Assembly (NCBI GenBank): GCA_019279435.1
Contig: JAAALK010000287.1
Coordinates: forward strand, 64,793,144 to 64,857,143
Origin: Zizania palustris
Lineage: Eukaryota; Streptophyta; Magnoliopsida; Poales; Poaceae
Direction: 5' to 3'
DNA length: 64,000 nucleotides
In this document: positions 31,447 through 44,297 of the stretch, in pieces
Numbering within the stretch: position 1 is the stretch's first letter
Layout: every line of letters starts with the position of its first letter
Program-made: the position numbers and the translations under genes
The notes under the pieces: generated by a model
Told to the model about the DNA's origin: nothing
Databases searched by the model: none
What the model saw: the letters and a program-made list of their open reading frames with translations, nothing else

Positions 31447-33721
31447 ATGGAGGCCGGCGGCTACTACAACTGCAAGAAGACCGATGGCATCTGCGAGGAC
31501 GTCTGCGACAGCGAGGTGAGAGAAAGAGCTCCCCTCCAGACCCGACCCGCCCCACGATGACCCGCCAGATCTGCCCCTTTCTGTCCCGCCGCTTGTTTCT
31601 CGGTTGCTTTTGCTTGGTCCACGGGAAGAGCCGTTCTTGGCGGTTATTGCATATTTTATCGCTTTCAGTTTGGGATAACATGGATTGATTGATGTTCCGA
31701 TTGCACTGGTTGCTCTTGCTCGCCCTTCTGTTTTACCGATCTCGATTAAGGGTGTGCGTTGCTTTCTGGGAATGATCCGGTTTTGGATTGATAAGTGGTG
31801 AGATTTGCTTGATTGCTTTCATCGAATCTTTTATCTGCTCTGGTGCTGGAGATGGGAATTAGTTTAAGTTCCACGCTTGGATGCTTCTGGTGTCTGCAGA
31901 ATCTCGTGGGCTGGTCGAATTGGGTATACAACCTATAATCCTGGAGCTTTTTTATGCGGAAATTATCCCTTTTTGCGGAAAGTCCTCATTGGGGATCGTT
32001 CATGCTGTGAAAGAGAATAAACTTTCAAATAAATAATTAGGCGTTTCCTTGTTTTTGTTGGTGGATCTGCATTAGCATGTTATTGATAGCGTTTCCCCAA
32101 ATATATCCGTACATTCTACTTAGTATTTGTTCCATCGATACTTTATCTTAGTTTAGTAGTAACTAGTAACATTGTTAAACAAAACAATTATCTTTTGGTT
32201 GCTTCTATGAAATTCATGGTAGATCCTGAAAAAGCCTGATGCTCTCTATATTGTGGATGTCTTCCTGATGCTTTGTAGGGTATTGATTTTTAGCTTGCTT
32301 TCTCAGTTCTGTGCTTGATAATTGCAAAGTGTCCATGTAAGCATATGTAGATTATGTTATTTTATTGCCCTTTGCTGCTTAGACCACCCTGTTTTTGATA
32401 AATCCATCCTCCGATACACTCATGTGAATAAGTTTATTTACCGAACGCCTCAATTTTGCAATACATCTCTCATCTTTGGCAAGCTTTACTATTTGACTTA
32501 CTAATATGCCAATGTCCTGCATCTTTTAAAACCAATGTCATTGTAGTTTATATAGTTCATTGGAATTTCTTTGCTGGTTGATGGTCTGATTTCTGACTTG
32601 CTTTTTGATTTCATTTGCAGCATGGCTCAAAGGCAGTTTTGAGCATGTCAAGGCTGAAGTGTGCACTCCGGGGGTTTGATTTCAGGGCACTTTTGATCGT
32701 CTTGATTGGTCTGCCCATTCTGATATTTGTTATATACATTCATGGCCAGAAAATCACTTACTTCCTGAGACCAATCTGGGAAAAGCCCCCAAAGCCCTTC
32801 ACGGTACTTCCTCACTACTACAACGAAAATGTCTCCATGGCAAACCTATGCAAGTTGCATGGATGGAAAGTCAGGGAAACTCCACGGCGTGTTTTTGATG
32901 CTGTGCTTTTCAGCAATGAGCTTGACATTCTTGATATCCGTTGGCATGAACTTAGCCCTTACGTGTCAGAATTTGTTCTGCTTGAGTCCAACTCAACCTT
33001 CACTGGCTTGAAAAAAGATCTCCATTTCAAGGAAAACCGCCAACATTTTGAGTTTGCTGAATCAAGATTGACCTATGGTATGATAGGTGGAAGGTTTGTG
33101 AAGGGGGAGAATCCATTTGTTGAGGAATCGTATCAAAGGGTTGCTCTTGACCAGCTCATTAAAATTGCTGGAATCACAGATGATGACCTGTTGATCATGT
33201 CTGATGTTGATGAGATTCCAAGTGGGCATACAATCAACCTCTTGAGATGGTGCGATGACATTCCTGAAATACTTCATCTCCAGCTCAGGAACTATCTTTA
33301 CTCATTTGAATTTTTCCTTGATGACAAAAGTTGGAGGGCTTCAATTCATAGATACCGGTCTGGAAAGACGAGGTATGCACATTTCCGGCAAACAGATGAC
33401 CTTCTGGCTGATTCAGGGTGGCACTGCAGTTTTTGCTTTCGATACATTAATGATTTTGTCTTCAAGATGCAAGCTTATAGCCATGTTGATCGTATTAGAT
33501 TTAAGTACTTCCTGAACCTCAAAAGAATTCAACATGTGATATGCAATGGAGCTGATCTTTTCGACATGCTTCCTGAAGAATACACATTCCAAGAAATCAT
33601 TGCCAAGATGGGCCCAATCCCAAGCACATATTCTGCTGTTCATCTTCCTGCTTATCTTCTAGAGAAAGTAGACCGATACAGATATCTTCTTCCAGGCAAC
33701 TGTATGAGAGAAAGTGGCTAG
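31447..33721 (+). CDS. Glycosyltransferase family 17 (GnT-III-like), two exons, 389 aa
   Basis: Exon 1 is 31447-31515 (23 codons, MEAGGYYNCKKTDG...) and exon 2 is 32621-33721, joined in phase 0 by a 1105-bp intron (GTGAGA donor, CATTTGCAG acceptor). The product is a type II membrane protein: short cytoplasmic N-terminus, one membrane helix at about residues 46-63 (ALLIVLIGLPILIFVIYI), then the luminal GT17 domain with DAVLFSNELDILDIRWHEL (about 116-134), the acidic SDVDE motif (217-221) that fits metal and nucleotide-sugar binding, and CNGADLFDMLPEEYTF near the end. Family 17 contains beta-1,4-mannosyl-glycoprotein 4-beta-N-acetylglucosaminyltransferases, which act on N-glycans in the Golgi; plant members are assigned by likeness and their substrate is uncertain. 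The length is usual for the plant family. The frame is intact and this is a real gene. Confidence 0.95.
31516..32620 (+). other. Intron of the GT17 gene
   Basis: Long, T-rich first intron after a very short first exon. No sign of an inserted element or nested gene. Confidence 0.85.
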
Positions 33722-34305
33722 CCACTATGGCTTGCATTATGACCTAATGCGTCTGGACATCATGGATGTCCATTCCATCTGGAGAAACACCATGCCATAG
33801 TGGTTATACCTGATACGATTGGCTGACTTAGTTGAGCGAACACTTGGAGGTTTGGTGATTTCATGAGTTTATACTGAGCAATCAAACACTAGAAGGCCTA
33901 ACAGCATAGCGAAACTGTGGGCGCTGCGTTCTTGTTTTTTTGGAGCTCAGCAGTGTGCTACCTTATGAGTTTATCCGTTACTTCACACACCTTATGAGTT
34001 TATCCATTATTTCACACATATATGAACTCAGAAGTTGTTGTAGATTACGAGCTGGGTGACATGGGTGACATCCAGTTCTCTTTTTTGTCTTGTTCTGTAC
34101 AGATTCACTTACCAGATGAGTTATCCATGCATTATTCATTCTTCAGCTATATATGATCTCCTTGGCACCATTGTCACTTGGCACCATTGTCGCTGGCACT
34201 CCGACTCTCTTGAGTTTATATATAATTCTATATTTTTAATGCCCTTGCTGTACTACAAAAAGCACTGAAAAAATGCATAATGATGTTGATCCCAGCTGAC
34301 TGTTT
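33722..34305 (+). other. 3' untranslated region of the GT17 gene and downstream DNA
   Basis: AT-rich with no long open frame. There is a short duplication of CTTATGAGTTTATCC around 33962 and 33991. Confidence 0.5.
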
Positions 34306-34560
34306 GCAAGAATTTTCTTACCAACTTTGTGCACAATCGTTGCAGGTTGCCAAGAACTAAGTGTGTTCACTGCCTTGTCCTTTTATCTTTTGTAATTAGC
34401 AGCTTAGCAGGTTCAGCTGGGTAATCAATCCATCATTTAACTCATCATTTTTTTACAAGAATTTTCCTCCCAACTTTGTGCACAATCGTTGCAGGTTGGC
34501 AAGAACTAAGTGTGTTTGCCTTGTCCTTTTATCTTTGGTAATGAGCAGCTTAGCAGGTTC
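34306..34560 (+). repeat. Direct duplication of about 105 bp
   Basis: Two copies, 34306-34414 and 34456-34560, share CAACTTTGTGCACAATCGTTG and run on to AGCTTAGCAGGTTC with a few small differences. The copies are about 149 bp apart. Each contains a splice-acceptor-like CGTTGCAG. Confidence 0.8.
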
Positions 34561-34713
34561 ATTAACCGACTTGGGGACGAACGTGACATTTTTGTGGGAT
34601 GGAACAGGCTGTGCCTGTTGGACGTTCGCCTCAGCCAGATTGACAAAACATGCCGCTACCTTGCTAGTGTATCAGATTTTCGTGACTCACGTTACTATGA
34701 TAGATTGCCAGGG
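34537..34713 (+). pseudogene. Gene-like fragment, unrecognised
   Basis: After the second duplicate a dense open stretch reads NEQLSRFINRLGDERDIFVG, then WNRLCLLDVRLSQIDKTCRY and SDFRDSRYYDRLPGQ, balanced in composition and unlike the AT-rich surroundings. It breaks off where a hAT-type element begins at 34714; the frame can be followed on the far side at about 36127 (ELLCGFTPSPPR). It looks like the last exon of a gene or a captured exon. I do not recognise the family. Confidence 0.45.
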
Positions 34714-36119
34714 CAGGGATGGCAATTGTGTTGACTATCTACCCTATTTATCCGTGGATAAAAATTCTAATAAAGTTAAGCCTATTTCTAATTTTATACT
34801 TAATGGATAAATGGGTATGATATTTACTACTAATGCATATTTACCCGATTATGTAGATATAAAAATTAATTTCAAACCCTAGCCATCCTCATTTCTTCCA
34901 TCTCTCTTCTCCCACCATCTTAGCACCCCTCACTTGTTGGAAGTCCCATGCCGCTCCACGTTAGAGGTGTTGTGCCACCCCTAGTGTTCTCACTAGAAGC
35001 CTCACATTGTTTCTGCTAGTGCCATGTCGGACCCTCCACCCCACACTGGAGCAATGTTCGAAATGGTGACTCTAGGTGCCCGCCTAGGTGGGATTAGGCG
35101 CTGGGTGCCACCCTAGTGCCGTGCGGAAGGCTTGTGCGGCTAGGGCGCCTAGGTGGGTCAACTGCGGTCTAGGCTTGACCGCAGTGCCTAGGCACTAGTG
35201 CTCCTGTGTCGCGCTCCGACCTCGCACGCAGTCGCACGCTGGGATTTGGCCTCGCTCGCGGTCCCACTCCGGCGTCCCGACTCTCACGCCACACGCACGC
35301 GTGCAACCAGATCTGGTGGCAGGAGGCACACACAGATTGAATCCGGTCGTCACTGCCTCTGCCGAAGAAGAGGAGAGGGGCACAGACCGCCAGAGGGGAA
35401 AAGAGGAGAGGAACGCCTGGCCGCATGCCGCCTAGAGAATGCCTACATGTCCGCCTTCCGTTTTTTTGAGGGGAAGTGTAGAATGCTGAGCGGCCTGCAT
35501 GCCTGGACACCTAGGACTCCGGGAGGGAGTGGTAAAAAAATAAATTCCCTAACACATTGGACTTTGGGAGGGATAGCAGAAAAACTAGGTTGGGCGTGGG
35601 AAGTAGGAATAGGAAGAAAAAAGGTTGGGATGCCTAGGAGACTGAGATTGTGTGAAGAGGGCCTAGGAGATAGGAAAAAAGAAGGAAAACATGCATAATT
35701 GGGCGCATACCTAGGCGCTAGGCGCTAGGTCACCACCCGACTAGCACTTGACGCCTACTTGAACACTGCACTGGAGGCCTCATGCCAGATCTAGTGTCGT
35801 CCGGCGTTGGAGGCCTCACTCCACCTCATGCTAGATCTGGTGTCGCCTCACGCTAGAGGTCCTACGTCGTCCCATGCCATGTGTGCAGCGCCAACCCTTC
35901 TGTGCTACTGGAGGCCTTACGTCATCGCCCCTGTCAATCTCACGTCGGAGGTGTTGCGACATCTAGTGCAAGATTTGGTGCATCCCCCTCCTTCCTTCTT
36001 TCCACTTCAGGGGTAAATATTTATACTCATGGGTGATGGGTATGGGCACAAGATTTTACCTATCAGGTAAACAGGTACGAATATAGGTATACACTATCCG
36101 TACCCAACTGACATCCCTA
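34714..36119. mobile_element. hAT-like non-autonomous element (outer)
   Basis: Ends are inverted: CAGGGATGGCAATTG on the left and, on minus from the right, TAGGGATGTCAGTTG. Flanks TGCCAGGG and GCCATGGG are similar but not an exact 8-bp duplication. The interior has no transposase, contains repeated mentions of GGGTAAATATTTAT-like sequence near both ends, and is itself interrupted by the element at 35052. Confidence 0.55.
35052..35768. mobile_element. hAT-type non-autonomous element (inner, 717 bp)
   Basis: Flanked by a perfect 8-bp duplication CACTGGAG (35044-35051 and 35769-35776). Ends are CAATGTTCGAAATGG and, on minus from the right, CAGTGTTCAAGTAGG, followed on both sides by clusters of CCTAGGCG/CGCCTAGG. 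It is GC-rich inside, with no transposase. Confidence 0.75.
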
Positions 36120-36127
36120 GCCATGGG

Positions 36128-37640
36128 CAAGAGCTCCTCTGTGGGTTTACTCCAAGTCCACCAAGGATGTGTTCTATATATAAAGCATACGTGGCACATG
36201 AATGGGGTTTATAATAATTACTAGAGAATACAAACAAATAAATTAACTATTGCATAACTTATTTTGGCTTCTCAATTTTTTCAAATATAAAATCATTTTA
36301 GAACATCTATTAACTTTATTATGTTTTCTTTTATATTTATCCTTATCAAATAAATGATATCTATCACAAATACAACTCATCTTTTCTAAAATATAATAAA
36401 TGGGGGGCAATAAAGTCATTATATTTGATTTATTAATTCTCATGCATAAGTCCAAAATAAGATATATAATAAATTAGAGGTAGTATAATACTAACAAGTA
36501 GAATAGTAAAAATAATTTAAGTAATGTTGATAAATAAATTTATTTAGAGAAATCATATTTTCAAAAATGTAACAGATGTAACTCTGGTAATAATACGCCC
36601 CTTATATCCGATAATAATCTACTCCTTATATGTTGTATTATATTATTAGTAGAATCGATCTTATCCGTTAATTTAGAAGAACTAGTAGTCAGCCTGTGCT
36701 AACGAAATGATAAAATAAAAAACAATAATTATATTGAACTTAAAGTGGGCATTGAGATAAATAAAAACATGTATTTATATCCCATCCACGAGTAAACATA
36801 TGTCACCTTAATCAGTCGAAGCAAGTCAACGAGTGATTAGTTGAGATTCTAATTTATCTTGGTTCAAGTTAGAATATATCTTACATGGTGCCACATCTAT
36901 AGAGCTAAAAATGAAGAAATCACACTTCAAGCATCTGAGGTACCTATCATACATGCTTGTAGAATCACACAAAGTATAAATAGGAGATAAAACACAGAAA
37001 AAGCTCATACACTCAGGGACATCAGTTCTTGTTGACACAACAATTTGTTGTATTTTCCATAGAACCACTTTATCATTTCAATTAGGGTTTTCTTCAAGAA
37101 ACTTTTCAAAAGCCAAAATCTTTTATAGAATTCCATTAACCATGTTAAGTCGGTCAACACCAAACATTACATATCACATCAACAAAGAAAAGTATAGTGG
37201 TAAGACAATAAAAGACCAATTACAGAATCAATAAAAGAAAATATAAATAGCCCAAAATAGCATGACTCAACATACAGTAACAACTAACAAATAAAAACTT
37301 CTGAAGATGCTCTTAGCACCTGAGAGAAAATCATGTACTCCACCACACCAATTGTGCTTCCTACATCATGAACTGCAGAATGGGCACACTGTTAGTTAAA
37401 GAGTTTAAAATAATCGGTCAAACAAATCGAATGATGATATCATTCACATCATGCTACATTCAGTGTAAGACATACATGTTGCATTACGCCTAGGACTGCT
37501 CAAAACTTAAGAATATGACTTGGAACACTAATGCATATCTAGGGTACGGCAGTTAAGAGTTAATGTTCCAATTTACAAATAATCAAGAATAATAGATAAA
37601 TATTGCACATATATGAAATTAGGAATCACCACAAAGAATG
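36128..37640. other. AT-rich intergenic DNA
   Basis: I see no gene, LTR or clear inverted repeat structure. Short open frames are scattered and look random. Confidence 0.5.
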
Positions 37641-37734
37641 ATATCAAGACAACAACTTCGTACAAGAAAAACAACACAGGGACCCAACAAAGCACCAGGA
37701 TTCACCCACAACAACACAAGGACCCCCTCTGAGC

Positions 37735-38260
37735 CCCTCCGTTGGTGGCCCCGAGCCCCTACTCCCCTCTGCTGACCCCCTCCAAGCACCTCCCCGGTGG
37801 TCCCAAGCTCCAGCGCTCCTCCACCAACGTCCCCAACACCCTCCGAGCACCTCTGCCGGTGGCCCCGAGCCCTCGCGCCCCTCCATTGACCCCCTCCGAG
37901 CATCTCCGCCGGTGGCCCCTACCCCATCCGAGCGTCTCCACCGGTGGCCACGACCTCATCTAAGCGCCTTCGCCGGTGCCCTAAGCCCCCACGCCCCTCC
38001 GCCAGTGGCCCTGACGCCCTCCAAGCATCTGTGGCGATGTCCCTGAGCTCCTGCACCCCTCCGTTGACCCCTCCGTGCCCCTCCGTTGACCCCTCTGAGT
38101 GCCTCCGCCGGTGGCCCGAACCCCCTTTGCTGACCCCCTCTATGCCTCTTCACTGACCCCCGTCGAACACCTTCGCTAGTGGCCCCAAGCCCTCACGCCC
38201 CTCTACTGACCCTCTCCGAGCGCCTCCACCTATGGCCCCGCCTCTATCCGAGCACCTCGG
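37735..38260. repeat. Degenerate C-rich tandem repeats
   Basis: Irregular repetition of GACCCCCTCCGAGCACCTCCG, GCCGGTGGCCCCGAGCCC and ACGCCCCTCCGTTGACC. Unit lengths vary. Open frames on both strands are low-complexity. It abuts the LTR that starts at 38261. Confidence 0.7.
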
Positions 38261-39810
38261 TGAGGAGCCATGTTGAAGATCATGGGTCTCATGACTCTAG
38301 AAGTGATGAGTGATTGTCAATTGAAGTCAAAGAGAGAGGAGACGAAAAGGAGACGAGACCTATCAGTTCTTGGGCCACGTGTGACTCAGGTACATGGGCG
38401 GCGAGTGACTACCGGGCAGAGGGGCCGTAGAGTCAGGCCGACCCAATTCGGGTACATGGGCTAGGAACGGCAGGTGATCCGCTAGTCTGTTGACTGGGTT
38501 TGACCCAGGTAAACGGGCGGCGAGCGATTGCCTGTCTGAGGGAGCTTTGGAATCGGGCCGTCCCAATCTGGGTATCCAGTGCGAAGACAACAGACGCTTT
38601 GTCGGTTTCAGCGTAAAACCGACGCATCTATCTAGACTATTCATCGGGGATCCGACAGTCCTGAAGCGAAGTCGTAGCTGCTACGAAAGCTCCGCATCAG
38701 GACAAGTTACCTTTAGTTAGGTTTTTACTATTTTGCCTTTTAGGCCCACAATCTGTGTTAGTCGATTCTGTAAAAATCCTAATGACATTTTGGTCTTTTT
38801 TAGTTTATTTCGGCGTCTGTATAAACCCTAAGGGTATATTGGGATTTTCCTGTTTTATTAGGCTGCCTATAAATAGGGCCCCCAATCCCTAGGGTTTCAC
38901 TCAATTGCAAAAAAATCTGGGTTCACTTTCTTTTCCACCTTCTTCTTCCTCAAATTTTCCCCTACACTGTTCATCCGTTCTGTCCCGCCGCCGACCAGCT
39001 TGGTATATTTTCTGCATCGGCACTGCTGCTCCATTTTATGACGTGTTGAGCCATCGCCGGTTTTCTGAAATCTTTTGGCTGGTTTTTATTGGGAAGACAA
39101 ATCTCCGTTTTCTTTATTCCTGGGCATCCTGAATCAACGATTAGCATCTGCGGTCAGGCGGCAGGCTGAACAGTTTCGCTGCAAGGTCGCCGTTCTCTTG
39201 CAAAGCCAAGGCACAAGCTTTCACTTTGCTTGTGGGCCCGAGTTCTCCTGAGTGCACGTACAAGCTTGTGCACCAAGCACATTACTATCCAGCTAGAAGC
39301 CTACGCCTGACATTGCTTCTGCCTGAGACTTCTCTCCTGTACGCACCTACATTTCTGCTCAACACCAGCATGGATCCCTACACAGGTTAAGTACAGGTTA
39401 TCTTCTTAACTCTTGTTTTTAATATTGTTTAATTAAATGAGTTGAAGTGTGTCTTTTTATGTGATTTATTTACTGATTGCTGTGATACTTCTTGCATTAT
39501 CTCAAGTCAACTTTCGTACCGTGCATGAAGATATTTGGTTGATTAAATGCTTGGTTGTTCTTTATCACTTACCTCTGATGAAATACTGAGAGTTATATGG
39601 AAGTGATGAGGTTGATGGAATGTATGATGAACTTTTTACTTGATCCGTGAGCAGTTATCGAATCCGCCTTAAAACTTTGCGTGGGTGTCTTTTCATTTAG
39701 GACACTAGTCATTTTTAGGCTAGATTATTTTTAGTGCTTATGATCTCTTAGACTGTCGCATCACTTCATATTTTATGGGAGAGTGATAGCGCTATTTTCA
39801 TATGTGTTTT
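38261..39810 (+). repeat. Sirevirus-like LTR, interrupted by element B
   Basis: Starts TGAGGAGCCATGTTGAAG, has GATGAGTGATTGTCAA at 38305, the family modules GTGACTCAGGTACATGGGCG (38388) and ACCCAGGTAAACGGGCGG, and a TATA box CCTATAAATAGGGCCC near 38866. Its downstream part (about 39697-39740, CATTTTTAGGCTAGA) matches the U5 of element B at 41380. Element B starts at 39811, so this LTR seems to be its target; the remainder and the rest of the element are not visible. Confidence 0.65.
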
Positions 39811-41533
39811 TGAGAAACCATGTTGAAGAGCATGGTTCATATGCTCCAGATGTGATGAGTGATTGTCAACGGAAGTCAAGAATAGACATGAAGACCTGCC
39901 GTGTCTAGGGCGCGTGTGACTCAGGTACACGGGCAGCGAGCGACAGCCGGGCAGAGGAGCCGCGGAGTCGGGTTGACCCAATCCGGGTACATGGGCTAGG
40001 AGCAGCAGAGGATCCACTGGTCTGTTGACCGGGTTTGACTTAGGTACACGGACGACGAGCGATTGCCGGGCTGAGGAAGCTGCGGGATCGGGTCGATCCA
40101 ATCCGGGTACCCGGTGCGAAGACGGTGGACACTTTGTCAGTTTCAGCGTAAAATTGACAACCGATGATTATTTTATTTTTAGAATATTAATATTTAGTTT
40201 TTAAGTTCAGAATATTTTATTTGATATTTTTATTTGAGTTAGTTGATTTTTCTAAGGGTATTTTAGTAATTTCAGATTTTATTTTAGAGTCAGTGTAATT
40301 TACCTTAGGGGTAAATTAGTTTTTTTCATATATTATGGGTCACCTATAAATAGGCCCCTACCTCCTAGGGATAGGGTGACTGTTTTTTTTAGAATTAATC
40401 TATAGTCCACGAACCGGTTCTAGCTGCAAATTTTTCGGATCTGAATATTTTTCCGCCGTCTTCGTCGAAAATACTTGCTCCGGGTGTTTCTAGTCTCTAG
40501 CGCGGCCGAAGCATAGCAATAGGCACGGGCAGCCAAGGCGCCGCTGCAGTCTGGCGCCGTTGCAGCCTGTGCAGTGCGGCACGACAGCCCATAGGCTGAC
40601 GGTGTCCTTTTCCACGGCGCGTAGGGGTAGGCACATGCGGCAGCTAGCCGAGATTTCATCACGCTGCAGGCGCCAAGTTTGTTTTTCTTCGGCATAGCTA
40701 GCAGATTGCAGCCTTTTTCCTACGGCAGTCCACGCGTGAGTGCACAACAGGCAGCAGCCTTTTCAGCCACGGCACGTGAGGCCCGCTAGTTTTTTCTACA
40801 CGACAGGGTGCGCAGGCACACGGCAGCAGCGGTCGGCGCTGTTTTCTCCCTCAGCGCGCGGCTCGACGCAAGCGGCAGGGAGCAACAACTTGTGCGGTGG
40901 CGCATGCGCGACGACCCCACGGCTCGACGTGAAAGAAAAAACCTTCGACGACAGGATTGTCTACGGCGCAAGGGAACGTGACCTGCGAGGAATCTTCGAT
41001 GCGGGTAAGTTTTAATATGCTATTTTTAAGCTAGTTAATTAAATCAATAGTTATCTAGTTTTAATTAGCACAAAAAATAATCTTGTAGTTAATTTTTAAT
41101 CTGTTAAATTTTTATTACTTATCTCGTATTATTTATTTAAGTTTTTTTAATCTGCTCATATAAAAAGAAAAAAAATTATTAGTCGCAGTAATATTTTTAT
41201 TCTAGTTTTTACGTGCAATATTTTAGGGTTATTTCTGAATTAATTTTTGAATGATCTATGATTAGTATTTTATTTCTAGACTGCAATATAAATATTTCGT
41301 GATCTATCTAGGTGTTTTTATTTACTACAGTATTTCTATTTAATTTATCTTTAATATCATTTCAATTATGACACCTGTCATTTTTAGGCTAGACAACTTT
41401 AGTTCCTGTAATTTGCTTTGCTAATACTATTTGTCTGGTTAAGTTTGTTTGGGTGTTGGGTTTTGGTCATAGTTTAGCAAGATTTTTTTAGGCGCCTATT
41501 CACCCCCCTCTGGTCGCTACTTTCGGTTCTACA
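39811..41533 (+). repeat. 5' LTR of Sirevirus-like element B (1723 bp)
   Basis: Starts TGAGAAACCATGTTGAAG at 39811 and ends GGTTCTACA at 41533, directly before the primer site. TATA region CCTATAAATAGGCCCC near 40345. It matches the LTR of element A over the downstream two thirds. The 3' partner is not in the window (it would lie in or after the gap). Confidence 0.8.
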
Positions 41534-41535
41534 AG

Positions 41536-41552
41536 TGGTATCAGAGCAAGGT
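41536..41552 (+). other. Primer binding site of element B
   Basis: TGGTATCAGAGCAAGGT, complementary to the 3' end of the initiator methionine tRNA, two bases after the LTR end. Confidence 0.9.
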
Positions 41553-41598
41553 TATGATTTTTTCATACCTTAACCGGTTCTAAACCCAGGTAGTGATC

Positions 41599-44297
41599 AT
41601 GTCGTCTTCTGGTAAAATCACGTCCCTTGAAGCTTTTGGCTACACTTATTGGAAGAATCGCATGCGAGCCTATCTTATGAGCCAGAGCTTGGACATTTGG
41701 GATATTTGTGTTCACCCTTCCTTCACCATAGTGCCTATTGCTGAGGGTACTTCTGCTGATGTAATTGCCCAGCATCAAAACAATAGTAAAGCAGTGAACA
41801 TTTTATTCTCTGGTCTAGGTCCTAGTGAGTTTGAGCGTGTTAGCCATCTCACCACTGCTCGAGAGATCTGGGCTACCCTCCAGGCACACGATGAGGGGAC
41901 AGCTCAAGTCAAGGCTAGGCTCCATCAGACCTACCGGCGTGAGTATGAAAATTTCTCACAGAAGGCCGGTGAGACTGTTGAGGCTTTGTTTGGTCATTTT
42001 CAATCGATCATTAACAAGCTTTGGGTCAACAAGGCCGAGCGTGATCAGCTGGTCTCAGATCATGAATAGGCGCTCAAGGTTCTTCATACCTTGGACCCTA
42101 AGATCTGGGAGATCAAGGTTTCTTCTATTGTTGAGAGCGCTTCCTATGATACTTTGACTGTCGCAGAGCTTTTTAGTAAGCTCAAGGCCTCAGAGGTTGA
42201 TATCTAGTTGAGATCAAATCTTACTGGTTCTGGCTCAAAAACTCTGGCTCTTTCAACACCGTCTGCTGATCCTACTGCCTTGAGTTGTACTGCATTTTCC
42301 TTGATGTCTATCTCCGAGGAACAGCTTGATTCGCTAGGAGATGATGATCTGTGTTTGTTTAACAACCGGGTGCGACGTGTCTATGATAAACGAATGGTTA
42401 AAAGACACGACACAAAGTCCAGATGCTTTGAGTGTGGTGATCCAGGTCATTTCATTGCCGACTGCCCCAAGTGGAAGAGCTACAAGAAGGGAACCGACGG
42501 CAACTCCTACGATTCCGGCAAGTACAACAACTCCACTTCCACAAAGGGCAAGCCCAAGACAAGATTCTTTCGAAAGGCTCTGAAGGACTACAGGCGTGAG
42601 AACAAGAAGCGAGACAAGGCCTTCTTCGCCGAGATGGAGAAAAGCTACTCCATGAGATCCTCGTCTTCCTCCTCATCTTAAAGTTCAAGTGATGAAGGGA
42701 TCGTGATCAGGAAGGGGAAGGACAGGGACGATCCGGCAGGTCTCTACTTCATGGCCTTCAGGGACAAGCTGAAGAGTTGCTCGCGTCATAGCCGAAGACC
42801 CCGCAAGAGCTTCTGTTCAATGGATCTTGGGGATAAGGAAGAAAAGAGCTCCTCCGACAACTCCGACGATGACGACGATGAAAAGGTATCCTCCTATGAA
42901 CAAGAAGTTGTTTATTTACTAGAACAGAACCATCGGGAGTTGAAGTATCGGGAGAAACTGCTTAGAGGGGCTAAAAAGAGGATAGATCGGCTTGAGAGTG
43001 AGCTTGCCATGGCGAATGGCAAGATTGAGAGTCTGTCTTCTTCCCCTTGCTTGGGTGGTAGCAGTGAGTGCCCGAACTGTGAGGTATTGTTGTGTGACCT
43101 GACGAATCTGATGTCCAGGTACATAGAAAGAGTAGATGAGAGAGACACTATGACCACTGAGCTTGAAAGCGCTCAGCAGGAGCTGAAAGATGCTCATGCC
43201 ACTATCGTCGTGCCCTGTGTAGACTCCCCATCCCATTTTTAGCTAGTATAGCTGAGCTGAGAGCCAAGAGTGATGAGCAGTTGGGCGAATTAGCTGGAGT
43301 GAGAGCTAAGTTGGAGCAGACTAAGTTAGAGCTTGAGACCTTGTCAGTTCCACCCACTGTTTGTGAGAACTGCTTGTCCATGAGAATGGAGTTGATCAAG
43401 CTAAAAGCTGAGAAGTCTGTCGAAGTTGATAGAGAGTGTGAGATCTGTTTGTCTCAGGTGGAGGTGTTAGCTTCCTTGAGAGAGGAGCTAGCTGATGTTC
43501 AGAATGAGAACTTTTACCTCCGTCAGATCCTGAGTTGGATTAGTGCCAGAGAGCCACAACTTGGCATGATGATCCAGCAGTTCAAGAGATAGGATGTGTT
43601 TGGGGTAGGTTACACCTATACCAAGGCTGATTTCGAGAGTGGTATTAGCCGAGCAGTGGAGTGGAGTAAGATGACTCCTGAACAGAGATATCCCAAGACT
43701 CACTCCACTGAGTCCTTTATGGATAGTCAGCCCAAGGATGGAGTGTTCCAAGAACAACATAAAGCTCCATCTAAGAAGCAAATCTAGGTTCCAAAGCCTA
43801 AACCTCTCCACACTTCTCTTGATTCTTTACCTGGACCCTCTCACACCAAAGATACTACACCCAACACCACCAAGCCTAAGAATCCCAAGCCTCAACCACA
43901 TCCCAAGAAGCCTACCTATCACTGTGAGTTTTGTTAGAGAGACGGGCATCTTGAGGAGTTTTGCTTCAGGAGGAAGCGGGTTGAGAGAGCAGAGAGAGCT
44001 CGAGGTGGGCAGGAGCAGTTCTACCATCAGGGTGGTAGACAGAGAGTTCCTCGACGTAGAGAGAGGCTAGAGGCCAGGCCACGTCGTGTAGGTGGTGGTA
44101 GAGGAGACGATTTTTATGACCATACTCCGGAGGGTGGTTTTCGTTTTGGTAGAGTTTCAGATCGTTATGGATACAGTTTTGGACCTCGTGGCCGTAATTT
44201 TAGGCAGAACAGAGGACCGCGCTTTGAGCCGCATTTTGGTCCAGACTCATATGATTCCTTCTGCTTTCCTACTTACGAGCAGATGGCTCGACACTAG
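41599..44297 (+). pseudogene. Gag of Sirevirus-like element B (decayed)
   Basis: Starts ATG at 41599 (MSSSGKITSLEAFGYTYWK) and shows the Copia gag domain, zinc knuckle CFECGDPGHFIADC (about 42423-42465), acidic and serine stretches, the cysteine-pair extension and a second knuckle with a stop in it (about 43918-43975). Stops include TAG at 42067 and 42205, both in place of CAG as judged from element A, TAA near 42678 and others. The last stop (44295) lies in a frame different from pol. Confidence 0.85.

Noticed and set aside
36243..37068. Short minus-strand frames in AT-rich DNA
   Set aside because: Random-looking composition, no motifs, no splice partners.
37619..38156. Glycine/arginine-rich frames on minus
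   Set aside because: Low-complexity translation of the C-rich degenerate repeats.
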